DNA from: Pempheris klunzingeri
Taxonomy: Eukaryota > Chordata > Actinopteri > Acropomatiformes > Pempheridae
Assembly: GCF_042242105.1 (NCBI RefSeq)
Contig: NC_092016.1
Coordinates: forward strand, 27,126,501 to 27,190,500
Reading direction: 5' to 3'
Length of the DNA stretch: 64,000 nucleotides
Part shown: in pieces, positions 25,401-38,026 of the stretch
Position numbering within the stretch: position 1 is the stretch's first letter
Layout of the letters: every line of letters starts with the position of its first letter
Notes under the pieces: model-generated
Seen by the model: the letters and a program-made list of their open reading frames with translations, nothing else
Database searches by the model: none
What the model was told of the DNA's origin: nothing
Program-made: the position numbers and the translations under genes

Positions 25401-28400
25401 TCCTGATATGATCAGTTATGACAAATAGGGAAATTAGATTGGTCAAGGCTTTCAGAAGATGACTTATGGCATTATATTTCACTGACTGAAAAGTAGTATT
25501 GATATACCATTTGATGCTATTTTGTGTGGAAACATAAACTGCAAGCACCAAAACCATAATAGAGGTCTCTGTATAACGTATGATAAAACTGTGAGCTGTC
25601 TAAATAATGACAAGAAATGATTCTGGAAAAAAAGGACTAAACAACATAACATCAAGCCAGGATGGAATAAATATGTGGCTGAACTTCATGGAGAGGCCAA
25701 AGAAGCTTTTAAAAACTGGGTTTTAACAGGAAAATGTAGTCATGGCCCAGGGTAGGAATATAAAGACTAGACAAATGCTAGTTTTAGCTTTATTAAAAGA
25801 AATGAGCAGACCATGACGGCAAACTCTATGGCCAAAAAGCTTCAGCAGGATAATGCTCAGGAATTCTGGAAAGAAGTTAAGGTTATCACTACCAGTAGTT
25901 TAATTGTGGAGAAAGCGTTACATGGATATTTCTAATTGTCTTTAGACTGTTGAATTATATGTCAGAGATGTTCCTAACTATGATGGCGTGGTTATTAAAC
26001 CTGATGAAGTGAACTATGTCTTTGAGAAATGGGCAGTAAACAAAGCATGTGGTCGTGACCAAATTATCGCAGAACATTTGAAGTTTGGTAGCCATAGTTT
26101 CACTTGCTATGTGTTTTACAGGATTGTTAATGCATGGCATACAACCTGATTCTATGTTTCCTGTCTTATTAGTGCCTGTAGTCAATGATAAGGCCCATCA
26201 ATTGTCCAGCATAGAAAATTACAGACCAATTGTCCTGGCTAGAGGACTTTCTTAAGCATTAGATCAAATCCCCTCGACAGGCTTCAAGAACACATAACAA
26301 CCACAGACAATACATTTGGTTTTAAAAATAAGCATGGTATTTTGGATCTGTGTATAGATGCACTGAAGGAAGTTGTTAACAAGTATAGAAGGCTTAAAAC
26401 AATATTTATGTGGTTTCTAGATGCTTCCTTTGACCGAATAAATCATGGAAAATTGTTTGTTAAACTACAAGAGTGAAGGGTCCTCCATACTATCAGCATC
26501 ATATCAACATCAAACCATGCAAGTTAGAGGGGGTACAAGTATATCTGCACCCTTCTAGTGACTAATGGGGTTCCACAAGGTGGAATTCTGTCCCGTTCTT
26601 TTCGAGCTGTACATGGATGATCTTTCTAATAAGTTAAAAGAATGTAGGACTGGATGTATGGTGGGGGGATTGTAGGATTGTTAGAACTAAAGAGGATCAG
26701 AGAAATGTGGTGGAAAAAGTCAGATATTTAGGTCACATTATCAGGAACGATCTATGTGATGACAACGATGTGCTGCACCAGTGTTGTAATCTATATGCGC
26801 AAGCCAATAAGCTGCCACGCAAATTTCACATGTGTACAGGTGAGGTCAAAACTGCTCTTTTCACAGCCTACTGTGCGCCACTACACAGCACACTTGTGGT
26901 GCAGTTACGGTAAAGCAAGAATGAAAAAGCTTCAGGTGGCATTTCAGGATGCTGCTCATGCTCCCGAAATTGACAAGAGCAAGTCATATGTTTGTGACTA
27001 ATGGACTGGGAATGGTCCCACTTTTCATGTTGTGTTAAAGAATTTTATTTACAAGTTTATGTTTATGTCAGTTTATAGATTAAAATGTTTTAATAATAAC
27101 GACCTTCACTATATATCTATCTGTCATACCAAACTCCTGGGGATCGATCTCCTCCACAGCGTGGATGGAGGTCAGGTATGATATCCGTCCCTGTATGCGT
27201 GTGCGTCCATCTCCAGTCAGTTTGTCCACCCTCTCTATCATCTGCTGCTGCCGGTCAATCCAGTACAGATGATCTCCTAGAACGGTCAACCCCATTGGCT
27301 GGAGAATGTTGGAATCCTGGAGGACAATGCGATTGGCTCCTGGGGGTGATGGAGTGAGGTCATAAGAAAAGGAAAATAGTATATATGATGATATTTGAAA
27401 GAAATTATACACTGAGGGCATTTTACATTTTAAGAATAATTGTCAGAGCTCCACTCGTAGAAGAAGCACTCGTAAAACAGAATGACTCTTATGTGGACAC
27501 GTACGTAACAGTAGGGGAGTCATTTGAGCAAATCTGACTAAATGCAATAAATGCTACAATAAATACCAGTTCTTTCTGTAATATTTTCTGACTGACAAAA
27601 GTAACGGCTGTATTCTGTCAGAGCATTGATCTCTATTTGGATTCCTCTGGCTGTGGTTGGATCAGCAACAGATGTCATTGAAGAGCCCATACACTGCACT
27701 TAGTAATGGTTAAAAAAGCAACAGGCATCCTTCAGTTATCACGTTAATCCCCGGTAGCTGATCTGAATGGGAGTGAAAAATGGCTGTTTGGAGTCGGCTC
27801 AACCCATCTGACCAAAAAAAGACAAAATTGTACTTGCAGTATCTGTTTCCGTCTGTACTCTTTGGTCTCAGTTCAACACAGAATATTAATCTGTGTGTGG
27901 GACGGCTTCAGTAAATGTCTGTTTTTGGTCACGATTTGAGTGTGGTTGTATGTGGCTATAAATAAACCAGGGGAGTCTGCTCTTTAACAAGGCTCCAAAT
28001 AAATGAGGACAGTGTTTGAAGTGTAACAGACAGCTGGTGCTGTCTCCCGCAGTTACAAACTGGGTTCATCAGACCTGCTCCAAAGGTTGTTCACTGAATT
28101 CTTGTTGTGTTCTAACTGTTAGTAATTGTTGACATTGACGCTCTTAAAAACCCTTTAACCCTCATCCTACCAACGCATTTAGTAGACTAGGTCAACTGAT
28201 CAACTATCCCACGAATGAACGACCATCACAGGAAAATGTTAGGTATATTTCTTCTCAAAACATTATCAGTTATATAATTAATAATTAAACTGACTATTAA
28301 AGTAATAAAACCACTAAACCTATTGTGTTGTAATTTGTATTTTGTGTTAAACCAAAAGTCTATACTTTAAAAGAGGTAGCCTGTGTCTGCTGTCTGCCCT

Positions 28401-31400
28401 GACACCCCCCATAGTGTGGGACACTTTAAATCAGGACCCATGGCATACATGAACTCAATAAATAGATCCATCTATTAAAACTACAGAGGCAGAATAGGAT
28501 GCTTTTGACTGGAGTCCCCCAGAACCCCAATGCGTTGGTATTTTTAACAGAAACAGAAAACAATGATATGAAGTCATCAGGAACAAATTGACTGACAAAG
28601 TCCTGAAAAAAATGGAACAATAGAATTAAGTGAATCCATCAATCCATCCACCCATTATCTATAGAGGCGGGGTACACCCTGGACTGGTCGCCAGCCAACC
28701 ACAGGGCCAACACGTACAGACAAACAACCACTCACGCTCACACTATCTATCACTATCCATCCATCCATCTATCCATCTGCAGTGGATATAAAAAGTCTCC
28801 ACAGCCCTGTTAAAATGCCAGGTTTTTGTGATGTAAAAAATGAGACCAAGATAAATCATTTCAGAACTTTTTCCACTTTTAATGTGACCTAGAATCTGTA
28901 CAACTCAACTAAAAACAAACTGAAATCTTCTAGTTTCAGGTGTGACCCCGTATGACTACGGTTGGAGTGACGCGGTGTCCTGGGTGTACTGTATAGGGGT
29001 GCGTGACTGAAACTCCCTCAACAGCCGTAATCTTTTCATGTTTTCTTATTGCAATATGATTATTTCTTTATGTGTAACATTAGACAGCTGAGTCACCTGT
29101 CATTTCCTGTCATGTTCTGTGTATCATCCATGTTTTGCATGTTTTACTCTCAATTCATTTCATTAAAATGTGTATCTACATACAAAGTATTACATTTCTT
29201 AATCTAAATAATTTGCATATGTGATAACTCACCTGTCAGGTCACTGCTCTCAATGCGTTTGAGGTCAGCGTCGACCCAGAACAGTTTTCCCAGTTTATTG
29301 TCCAGAGCCAGAGCTACTGGTCTGATCAGACCGGTGGTGAACAGAGACTCTCTCTCCGTCCCATCCAGGCTGGCTCCTTCGATCTTAGCTGAGCCCTCCT
29401 GCACTGTGGTGAAGTACATGTACCTGCAACGTGGGACACACACACACTTATGTAAGACATTGAGATTGCCTGGGAGTCACTGGAATACCATAGTACGATG
29501 ACAGCTACACAGTTCTGGTCACTCACTGGATGGACTCATTTCCTTCCTACATACAGTACATCACATCTCAGTATGTGTATTTTGTGGATCCAGCTGAGGC
29601 CACCAAAGTGAGCTCACCCTTTCTCAGCGTTGACCACGATGGCCCGTGGCTTGTCTGTGTCGTCCTTCAGCACGACGCCCACGGTGTGTCCGTCCATCCT
29701 CTGGACGTTGATGGTGTTGGTTGTCTCACAAGTCCAGTAAATGTGGCGGCTGTAGGGGTCCAGGCTCAGGTCATGAAGCTGGTTGTCCGCTGGCTGAGCA
29801 CTGCTGCTCGCTATCATGGAAGACTGGAGGCAAGCACAACGAGGCCAGAAGGTCAACATACGAGTCATTTTGATATCATTTGATCCAAGAGAGATGAAAA
29901 CCACCTGACTGCTTCTTTAGTTTTGGTCTCTGTGAATTGAATCCACTGTGTGGGAGGAGGATCAGCCTGCTAGCCTTTAGTCCTCTGAGGGACAGTCTTT
30001 GTAGGCTGTGTCCTTCAAAGAAGGCTGGGACATAGCTAGGATGTGTTACTGGCCTGCAGCACAACACTGTTATAACTGAAAGTTTAGCAAACAACTGAGC
30101 ACAAGCTTTTACCATGGCTCCATCGTCTCTGGCCCTGCGTATGTTCTGTCGTCCGTCCAGCCAGTACACCAGCCGGTCCAGTGGGTCATAGTTGACAGCT
30201 CGCACATTCCTCAGGACGTGGATGGGCAGGATAATGTCAGGACTCTGCTCTCCCAGAACCATCCTGCTGATACTGGCCTTCTGACTGAAGAGCAGGAAAC
30301 TAGAGGGAGCTGCAGACAGAGGGGCAGATAGGATGGGGGGTGGATAAAGGAATGGACAGAGGGAGTCAGCTTGCTGAGTGAACAAAGCATTCTCTCTGCT
30401 GGCGAAAGGAAGGCTGAAGTTTGCTCAACGCATATTGTGAAATACAAAGAAAAACATGCTGGGGTCAACACCTAGAACACCAACACCAACACACACACAG
30501 GGAGAGAGATGTTATGGACATTTGAATACAGCAGTACTGCATTTTACTGCCTTGTATAAAAACACCTGAACAGACTTTTTGAAGGAAGGGGTGTTACTTT
30601 ACTTGTTTCTTTCTGAATCCCAGCGGCTCTGTACTTACAGCTGCAGTTCCGTCCATCAGGGTTCAAAGTGTAGTGGGAAGCACAGCGGCACTGGGCACCA
30701 GCAGGCGTGGCCAGGCAGAGGTGGGCACAGTTGCCATTGTTATGGGAGCACTCGTTGGTGCCATCCTGACGGGAGGAGTGGAACACCAGGATGTCCAGCA
30801 TCAGCTCCAGCTGGCCCTGAGGACACAGTGATGGGACAGCAATAAGACTCAGTATCTATGGACTGAATACGTTGTGACTGATCAAATGAATTAAACTTCC
30901 AAACTATTTTTTAATCTCCCCAAAGTTTTGGTGAAAATCTGGTTCAATACCTGCAGCACCACAGTGCGGTTGAGTCCACTGCGTTTGTCAGCCCGCTCAA
31001 TGCTGCGCAGGTTAAAATCTGTCCAGTAGATAAAATCCCGGTACTGAGTCAGACCGAAGGGGTGAGGGAGGTCGTCTACTATGATCTCCCTCTGAAGGCC
31101 TGTGGAAAATAGGACAGCATGTGTACACCTGTTCAAGGGCTCTTCATCTTGCCATCAGGTACAACAATATCATCATCCAAGCATCGCGTGAAGCTTCATC
31201 GTAGGTTTGTGTTCAGATAAATGTAGATTAGGTGTGTACATCTTCGGAACTGAAACCAGCAATTGATGGGAGTCAAAAACATTCATTAGAATAACAGGTG
31301 CTGTCGTTTAGAGTTTGGAGTACAGACGGCCTTTTACAAAGTTTACAACTATGGAGCCAGAGCCACTATTGAGACTTGGCCTGACGGTGGCACTACAGCA

Positions 31401-34400
31401 AGGATAATAAGATATCGAAAAAATCTATATGTTTCCAACAGTCAACAGGCAACGTGTTGGCATTCTTTAGATTAGCTGATTTTATATAGCCAGAAATTGC
31501 TTGCTATTTCTGTAAACTCTGGTAGATAGTGTGGGTATTTTCTGGACAATATGCCACAGTCAGCAACTACTCTGTGGTTGTATAATAAAAACAAGTCATT
31601 CAACAACCATTTACTTGAATGGATTGATGATTGATGAATGGATTTTTGTGTATCACATATAGCAAATAAAACAATTGAGCACTCTTGTTCTGACAAAACG
31701 ATCTCAACTCAATAGTAAGTTCTTCTCCTGTGCCTTGAGTAACTGTACATTTATCTCTAGTGTTCATAGAAGCCCAGCGAGCACTGCTGTACTACAAGCG
31801 GCTCGTAAAGTTTATTATTTAGCTGTGTTACATCTACAAAGAAGTATTACTCAGATACAGAAACCTGACAGAGTGTTTTGTGTGTGTGTGTCCAAACCTT
31901 GCATGTTGGTGCTTTCAATCATACATGTGTCCAGGTCAGTCCAGTAGAGTCGATGGTCGACATAGTCAATGGTCAGTCCGTTGGCCCGGCCCACTTTGTC
32001 CACCAAGGTTGTGATTGTGCTGCCGTCCATGTAAGCTCTGGCTATACGAGGTCGACCACCCCACTCCGTCCAGTACATGTAGCTGTGGCAACAAAACAGT
32101 GTTTCAGGCTGAGACACCCAAGCTATCTATCTCCGTATGTTACGGAGTTACCCAGGCCTGCTGTTTTCTGAAACTTTTTTTTTTTTTTTTAAATTGGATG
32201 ATCTGCTCCAGAAGGGGAACCTGTTTCCACTTTGAAACCTTTGTTTTGTTAAGTTCTATGAATGAAGACAACTTTGTTTTTATTGTCTTTATAAATGTGC
32301 AAGCACGGGTATGTGATCATAAAATGACATCAGACGCCTACAGACAAGCTCGCTGACAGCTCTGGGCCATGACATCATCAAGACATCACTAAGAAGTGAC
32401 GTGTTAGTGAATTTGACACGCTGGCACAGGTGCTTTACACACACACACACACACAGAGTGGAGTGGAGGTGGTTTGGCCGGGGATGAACAGTGATAGTGT
32501 CGCCCTTGTTAACAAACAGATTTAATAGCACCATCATCTCTCTTTCTCTCTCTCAGCTGGAGGATGTTGGAAAAGAGGCGGGACGCTGGCTGAAGTGCCT
32601 ACAGTGCATACCAACACAATGACATCGCTCCACTCTCACTACCTCATACAGAATACACACGCTACATGAAGTCATTGGCACTGGCTCACACCCCTCAGAG
32701 ACATGGACCTCCAGCAGAATACAGGTGTCTGATCCACAATCCGTTTGCAGCCTCAGCTTTGTTATACCATATTTCACACACTTGTGCAAGAAGGAGGTAG
32801 ACCATTAAGAGCATGTACAACATATGTGAAAGGAGTCGAGGACCAAGCTGTGGATTTTGCACAAATGCGCAAATTCAGTCAATATGTCAACCATATTTAA
32901 AATGGTGTAGATCCCATCCTTACCCATTGGCTGGGTCCAGTGCTAGCGATCGTGGGTTGTCCAGTGAACGCGGGTTGTCGAGATCCTTACAGACGAGAAC
33001 CTGCCGGTATTGGCCATCCAGCCGGGCCACCTCAATACGGTTAGTTCCTGTATCAGCCCAGTAGATGTTACGACCCATCCAGTCAACTGCCATGCCTTCT
33101 GGATAGTCCAATCCAAACTCTATGACATGTTCTAAAGAGCTGCCATTCATATATGCTCTGCTGATGGTCTGAGAGAAGCAAAAGGGGGGAGAGGAGAGTG
33201 AGTAACAAGAAAACAGGAAGAAAGAATCTCCATTCAACTTCAGAAGAAAACTCCAAATTAAGGTGTGTGCAACTTTTTTAATTAAAAAAAAAAAAAAGTC
33301 AACTGCGTTGGTTTGAAAGCATGTTACGGCGAAATGAAAGTGTTATTCATTGCCATACATTACTAGTTATGCTTTTTTTGTTGAGTTGATGAACACACAA
33401 GTTGATGTGTGTGTTCTCATTCATAGCATTCATTTCCATGTCTCACTATGGGATGCACCTCACTGCGTATTCCTTAGAAGCAGTTATTTCATGATGCCAA
33501 TACTGACTGTCTGATGATCATAACATCTGTGTCAGGCAGGTACACCCACCCTTAAATAGCTCACACCATGACGCATCATCTATTCTAACACCTCTTGAGT
33601 GGAGAACAGCCTCTCTACTGTAACATTAGTAGATGACGTTGTTATCCAAAACACTGTACAAGTTCTTTTCTTCACCCTGGGAGTTTGGTAAAGTGCTGCG
33701 GTGTAAGGTGGTCAGTGCTCCGCTCCACTAACACTAGTTAGTCTCTGGGTCAAATTACTTCACTTTCCCCTGGCAAAGCCAATTATGAAGGTACTGAATC
33801 CAAAATGATTAAGGATAAGCAATAAATAATAAATAACAAAAATACTCCGGCAAGTGCACACTGTACATCATCCAGGTGCTGCACTGTGCTCTTGTGGCTG
33901 AGTTCCACTTTTTTTTTTTTAAATCTCATAAATCAAATTGTATTTGTGTTAGTGTTTAACTCAATCTGACACAATTTAAGTTCAAACTTTAAAATACTTG
34001 CTCCAGCCCAGCTCACCTTGGCCTGTATGTCTGTCCAGTATATTCTTCGTTCAGACACATCGAAGTCGAGAGCGGAGGCCTCTTTAATTCCTGTAAGAGG
34101 AATGGCCACATCATTGCTGTTGGTACCCAGAGAGATACTCCTGATGTTGTCCCTGAGGAGAAAAATAGAATGAAACAATAATGCTGTATTTTTTTAAATC
34201 ATTTTCACAACCTTAACTATTCCTGTTTGAAGTCATCAAAAGGCAGCACAGCTGAGACTCAGAGCAGTCCAAGCTAGAGCAGTTTAGAAAACCAGTCAGA
34301 CCGAGTCGAATCCTAACCCTGAAACAAACTCAAGACTGAGATGGTAAAAATGACTTTTTTAATAGAAACATAGAGGGATTGCTGCGTTTGCTGTGATTAT

Positions 34401-37400
34401 CACTCTAAGAAAAAAACTCTGACGTCTGATATCTTTCCACACATTTCTGGATGTCATGATGACACACTCTGGAACAGCACTGAAGTATTACCTGCAGCTG
34501 TAAACAACAGAGCAGAGCTATGAAGAACAGAGCTCTGGTCTACTGTGAGAGCAGCCAATGACACTGAGCAGGAAAAGCAGAAAAAAAAGTCAACTGCTCG
34601 ACTACAGACTGTAACATGATGTCTACAAAGGCTGCGTAGCACGAGCAGCACCTTTAGTCCTCCATCTGTGTCTCGCTGTGGCACTGAGACAAACTACTGA
34701 ACGGTGCTACAGAAGCTTGAGGACAAGCTGTAGTAGTTGGAACCACTGGCTCAGACAAAGATAAGTTTGAGTCAAACACCTGCTGGACCAGGTCAAGCCT
34801 AACGTGACAAAAGAACTTTTTACTTTTGGCACTTTAAGTATATTTTGAGGTTAATACTCATGCACTGTTACTTAAGTAAGAGCATGGATGCAGAACTTTT
34901 ACACTAGAACAGTGTGGTATTGTTACTTTTACTTAAATGAAAGATCAGAGCATTTCTTCCACCACTGAAGGGCGCAGTACAGCCACCTATGTCATTCACG
35001 TGTTTTGTGTCCTTGACTTTGTTCTTGTTGTTTGTCCTTTACATACATCTTTTCACACGTATATGGACTGCATGCAGGAATATGCACCATTAGCAGGTAA
35101 CAGTGACAGTGGCGTGGATTGGGGAGCAGGCATACCTGTTGGTGAAGAGCAGGAAGGCCTCAGGCACCACACAGGTCTGCAGGTCTGAGAGGAGCTCCAT
35201 CCCCATGGGACAGGCACAGCTGACAGCTTGGCGACACCAGAAACACAGATGGCTGCATCCGCCGTTATCCACTGCGCAGCCATTAGTGCCTGGACGCAGA
35301 TCAAAGGAGGGAAGGTTTTAACATTCATTTCAAACTGCATTTTACATCTTATTCTTGCTTTCATTTTAGCTCAGCGTACTCTACTGCTGGCATCAGCTGA
35401 ACCCATCCTCCTTACCATACGTCTCTGTTACTTTAGTGGCTTTCAGACCCATTAAATCTGGCAGCTGATCGATTATTATCTCTCGTACAGCCGTGGTTTT
35501 GTGGACCCTCTCAATGCTGCGTCTCTGCCAGTCAGTCCAGTAGATATAATCACCCAGCAGAGTAAAACCAAAGATATGAGGCAGCTTGTCCTCCAGCAGA
35601 ATCTGTCTGTTGCTGCCGTCCACGTTGATCACCTGTGAGGGGGGGGACAGGATGGCAAAGAGGACACAGGGAAACTTTCAGAGCTTTTCCTCGGCCAGAG
35701 GGCATGTTAAAACATGTATACACTGCTCGCTTTGGTAGAATATAATACTTCACAGTTAGATTTTACTACTGTATGGAGAAGAAAAAATGAACCTGGAAAG
35801 ATAAAACACCTCCTCTAACGTCCCAAAAGATCTGTTGTAACTGCTTCACTCAAACGTCTTGGGGCAATGCATCAAATCAAACCATAACTGCTACTCTACA
35901 GTTGACCCTGACCTTTGATCTTCCAGGAATAAATAGAAGAGACTATATGATACAGGGGTTATGGGTAAAGAGGCCGGGTGACTGGTGGAAAGGGAAGACA
36001 GGAGTTGGGGGAAACAGGATGGTGGGAGATACTGACTGATGAGGGAAAAGACAGAAAACAGGGACATCCAGAGGAAGTTATGTGTCCAAACGTGTCTAAA
36101 AATAACGTCTACAAAGCAGGACAAAATAATGGAAACGCCAGCTGAACAGTGAATTTAAAGGGGAATTCCAGCCATTTCAACATTAACATATTTCTTTTTC
36201 TGCCACAAGAGCCTCAAAGTAATGAAAATTAGAAGCTAAGAACTGCCATTAAAAGCCAATTAAGACAAAACACCAAAAATAAGACAAATAAAAATTAATG
36301 TAAACTACTTTGATCATAAATGTATTGCTTATGTAATTTTTCAAGTGATTGTCAAACATTTAACAGTTCCGGCTTCTTAGATGTGAAAATCTACTGGTTT
36401 TCTTAAATGGACATCTAACACAACCCTGTAACTGATTAGTTACATGTTACAACTACATTTGTACTGAACAGGAAAACCAACAACCACTTCAAAAATAGAA
36501 TGGCTGAGAGCACTTGTTGGGACAAATGAGAATGTCCAGGACTTCATCAGTATTTTTGTAGGAATGTTTGTGTAAGAGGTCACCCAGAAGTAGCTAGAGT
36601 CAGCCCTTAGAAGACAAAAGGTGGACCAGAGGATTTCTGGCAGAAATGGATACAACGCACATAAGATGCAACAAAAATAAGGGTCACAATGCACACGGTG
36701 GAGCAGATCGATCCAAAACATGCAAGAAAGTCAATAACAACATTAATGCCCCACAACCATAGCTTCACTCACATACCAAACAGCACATAACAATGTCACA
36801 GTCATAGTGAAATGACACAAGTGGAGTTGTTCTAGCTGTTGTTTTTTAAATTATACATATATGCAAGTCCCAAATTGTAAAATACAATGGAAGCACAAGG
36901 AAGAAATCCATCAAGTTTGGGGGATTTCTTGGGATTCAGGACAGGTACTTTCTGTTTTTGTTTCATAAAAATGTATTCTAGAGATTTTTGTTAAATGTAA
37001 AATTCCCATGCTGACCCACAGATTACAGTAATCACAGGCAAAGCACAGTGAAACACACAACAAATATACACATGAATGCAGTTTCTCACCACCAGTCTCT
37101 CTACTCTGTATGTTTGTGTGTGTCCTCATATCAGTCACAAGGCATCTATTACTAGGCACTTATAATAAGAAAAATAATGTAGGCACCCCTGCCAACAAAT
37201 CCGCCGCTGTGTTAGTGTGTATGTATGTGTGTGTGTGCATGTGTGTGTGTGTGTAAGCCTGTTTCTACGTGCAGAAATTGAAAGCTGCAATAGACAAGGC
37301 TGCAATTAGAATTTGTGTCCAGCCCTCCTCCTCACCGCCTGTGCTATTACTGGGCTGGCGTCGACTGAAATAGACACATGCTTTTATTTTTGACACATTC

Positions 37401-37948
37401 CAGTCATCTGCACCCTGTGTTAGGATGAGGGTGTGTGTTTGTGTGTGTGTGTCTGTCACACGCTGCCTTAAGTGCTTCAGTGTGTTATGCCAGAGATTTC
37501 ACAAATGGGAGGAATTCTGTGGGACAGTTGGACACTAAATGTGCACAAGAGATACATGAACTGATTGGCTGGAGACTGTTCAGTGCAGTGTTTAGGAAGC
37601 CTGCAAGCTTTGGTATGAGGGAGCCAGGATTAAGATGCTAACAGGCTATTTTCCTTGAGAAAAGGATTCCCACACAGGGTGAAATCACAGTTGAGTTTAT
37701 GAAACATAACAGCTGGTAGTCTTTTCATCTGCGGTCTGGGTCATGTAGTACAACTACTGGAGGGTATGAGGCCTTCAGACTGTTCAGACTAACACTAACA
37801 GAGCGCAGATGCTCTGGCAGCTTATCTGCTGCATCACAACACAACATCATCCAGCAACACGCTGTGTTTGCCACTCCAGTGCTTCTAAGCACACATTTCC
37901 ACTGTGTCATTCTACTGCTTATTTTGTGATCATCGAGACAGAGGATAC

Positions 37949-38026
<78 letters not shown>

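Noticed and set aside
32964..32982. The LDNPRS duplication as a sequencing or assembly artefact
   Set aside because: The two copies differ at four bases, all silent. Artefactual duplication would produce identical copies.
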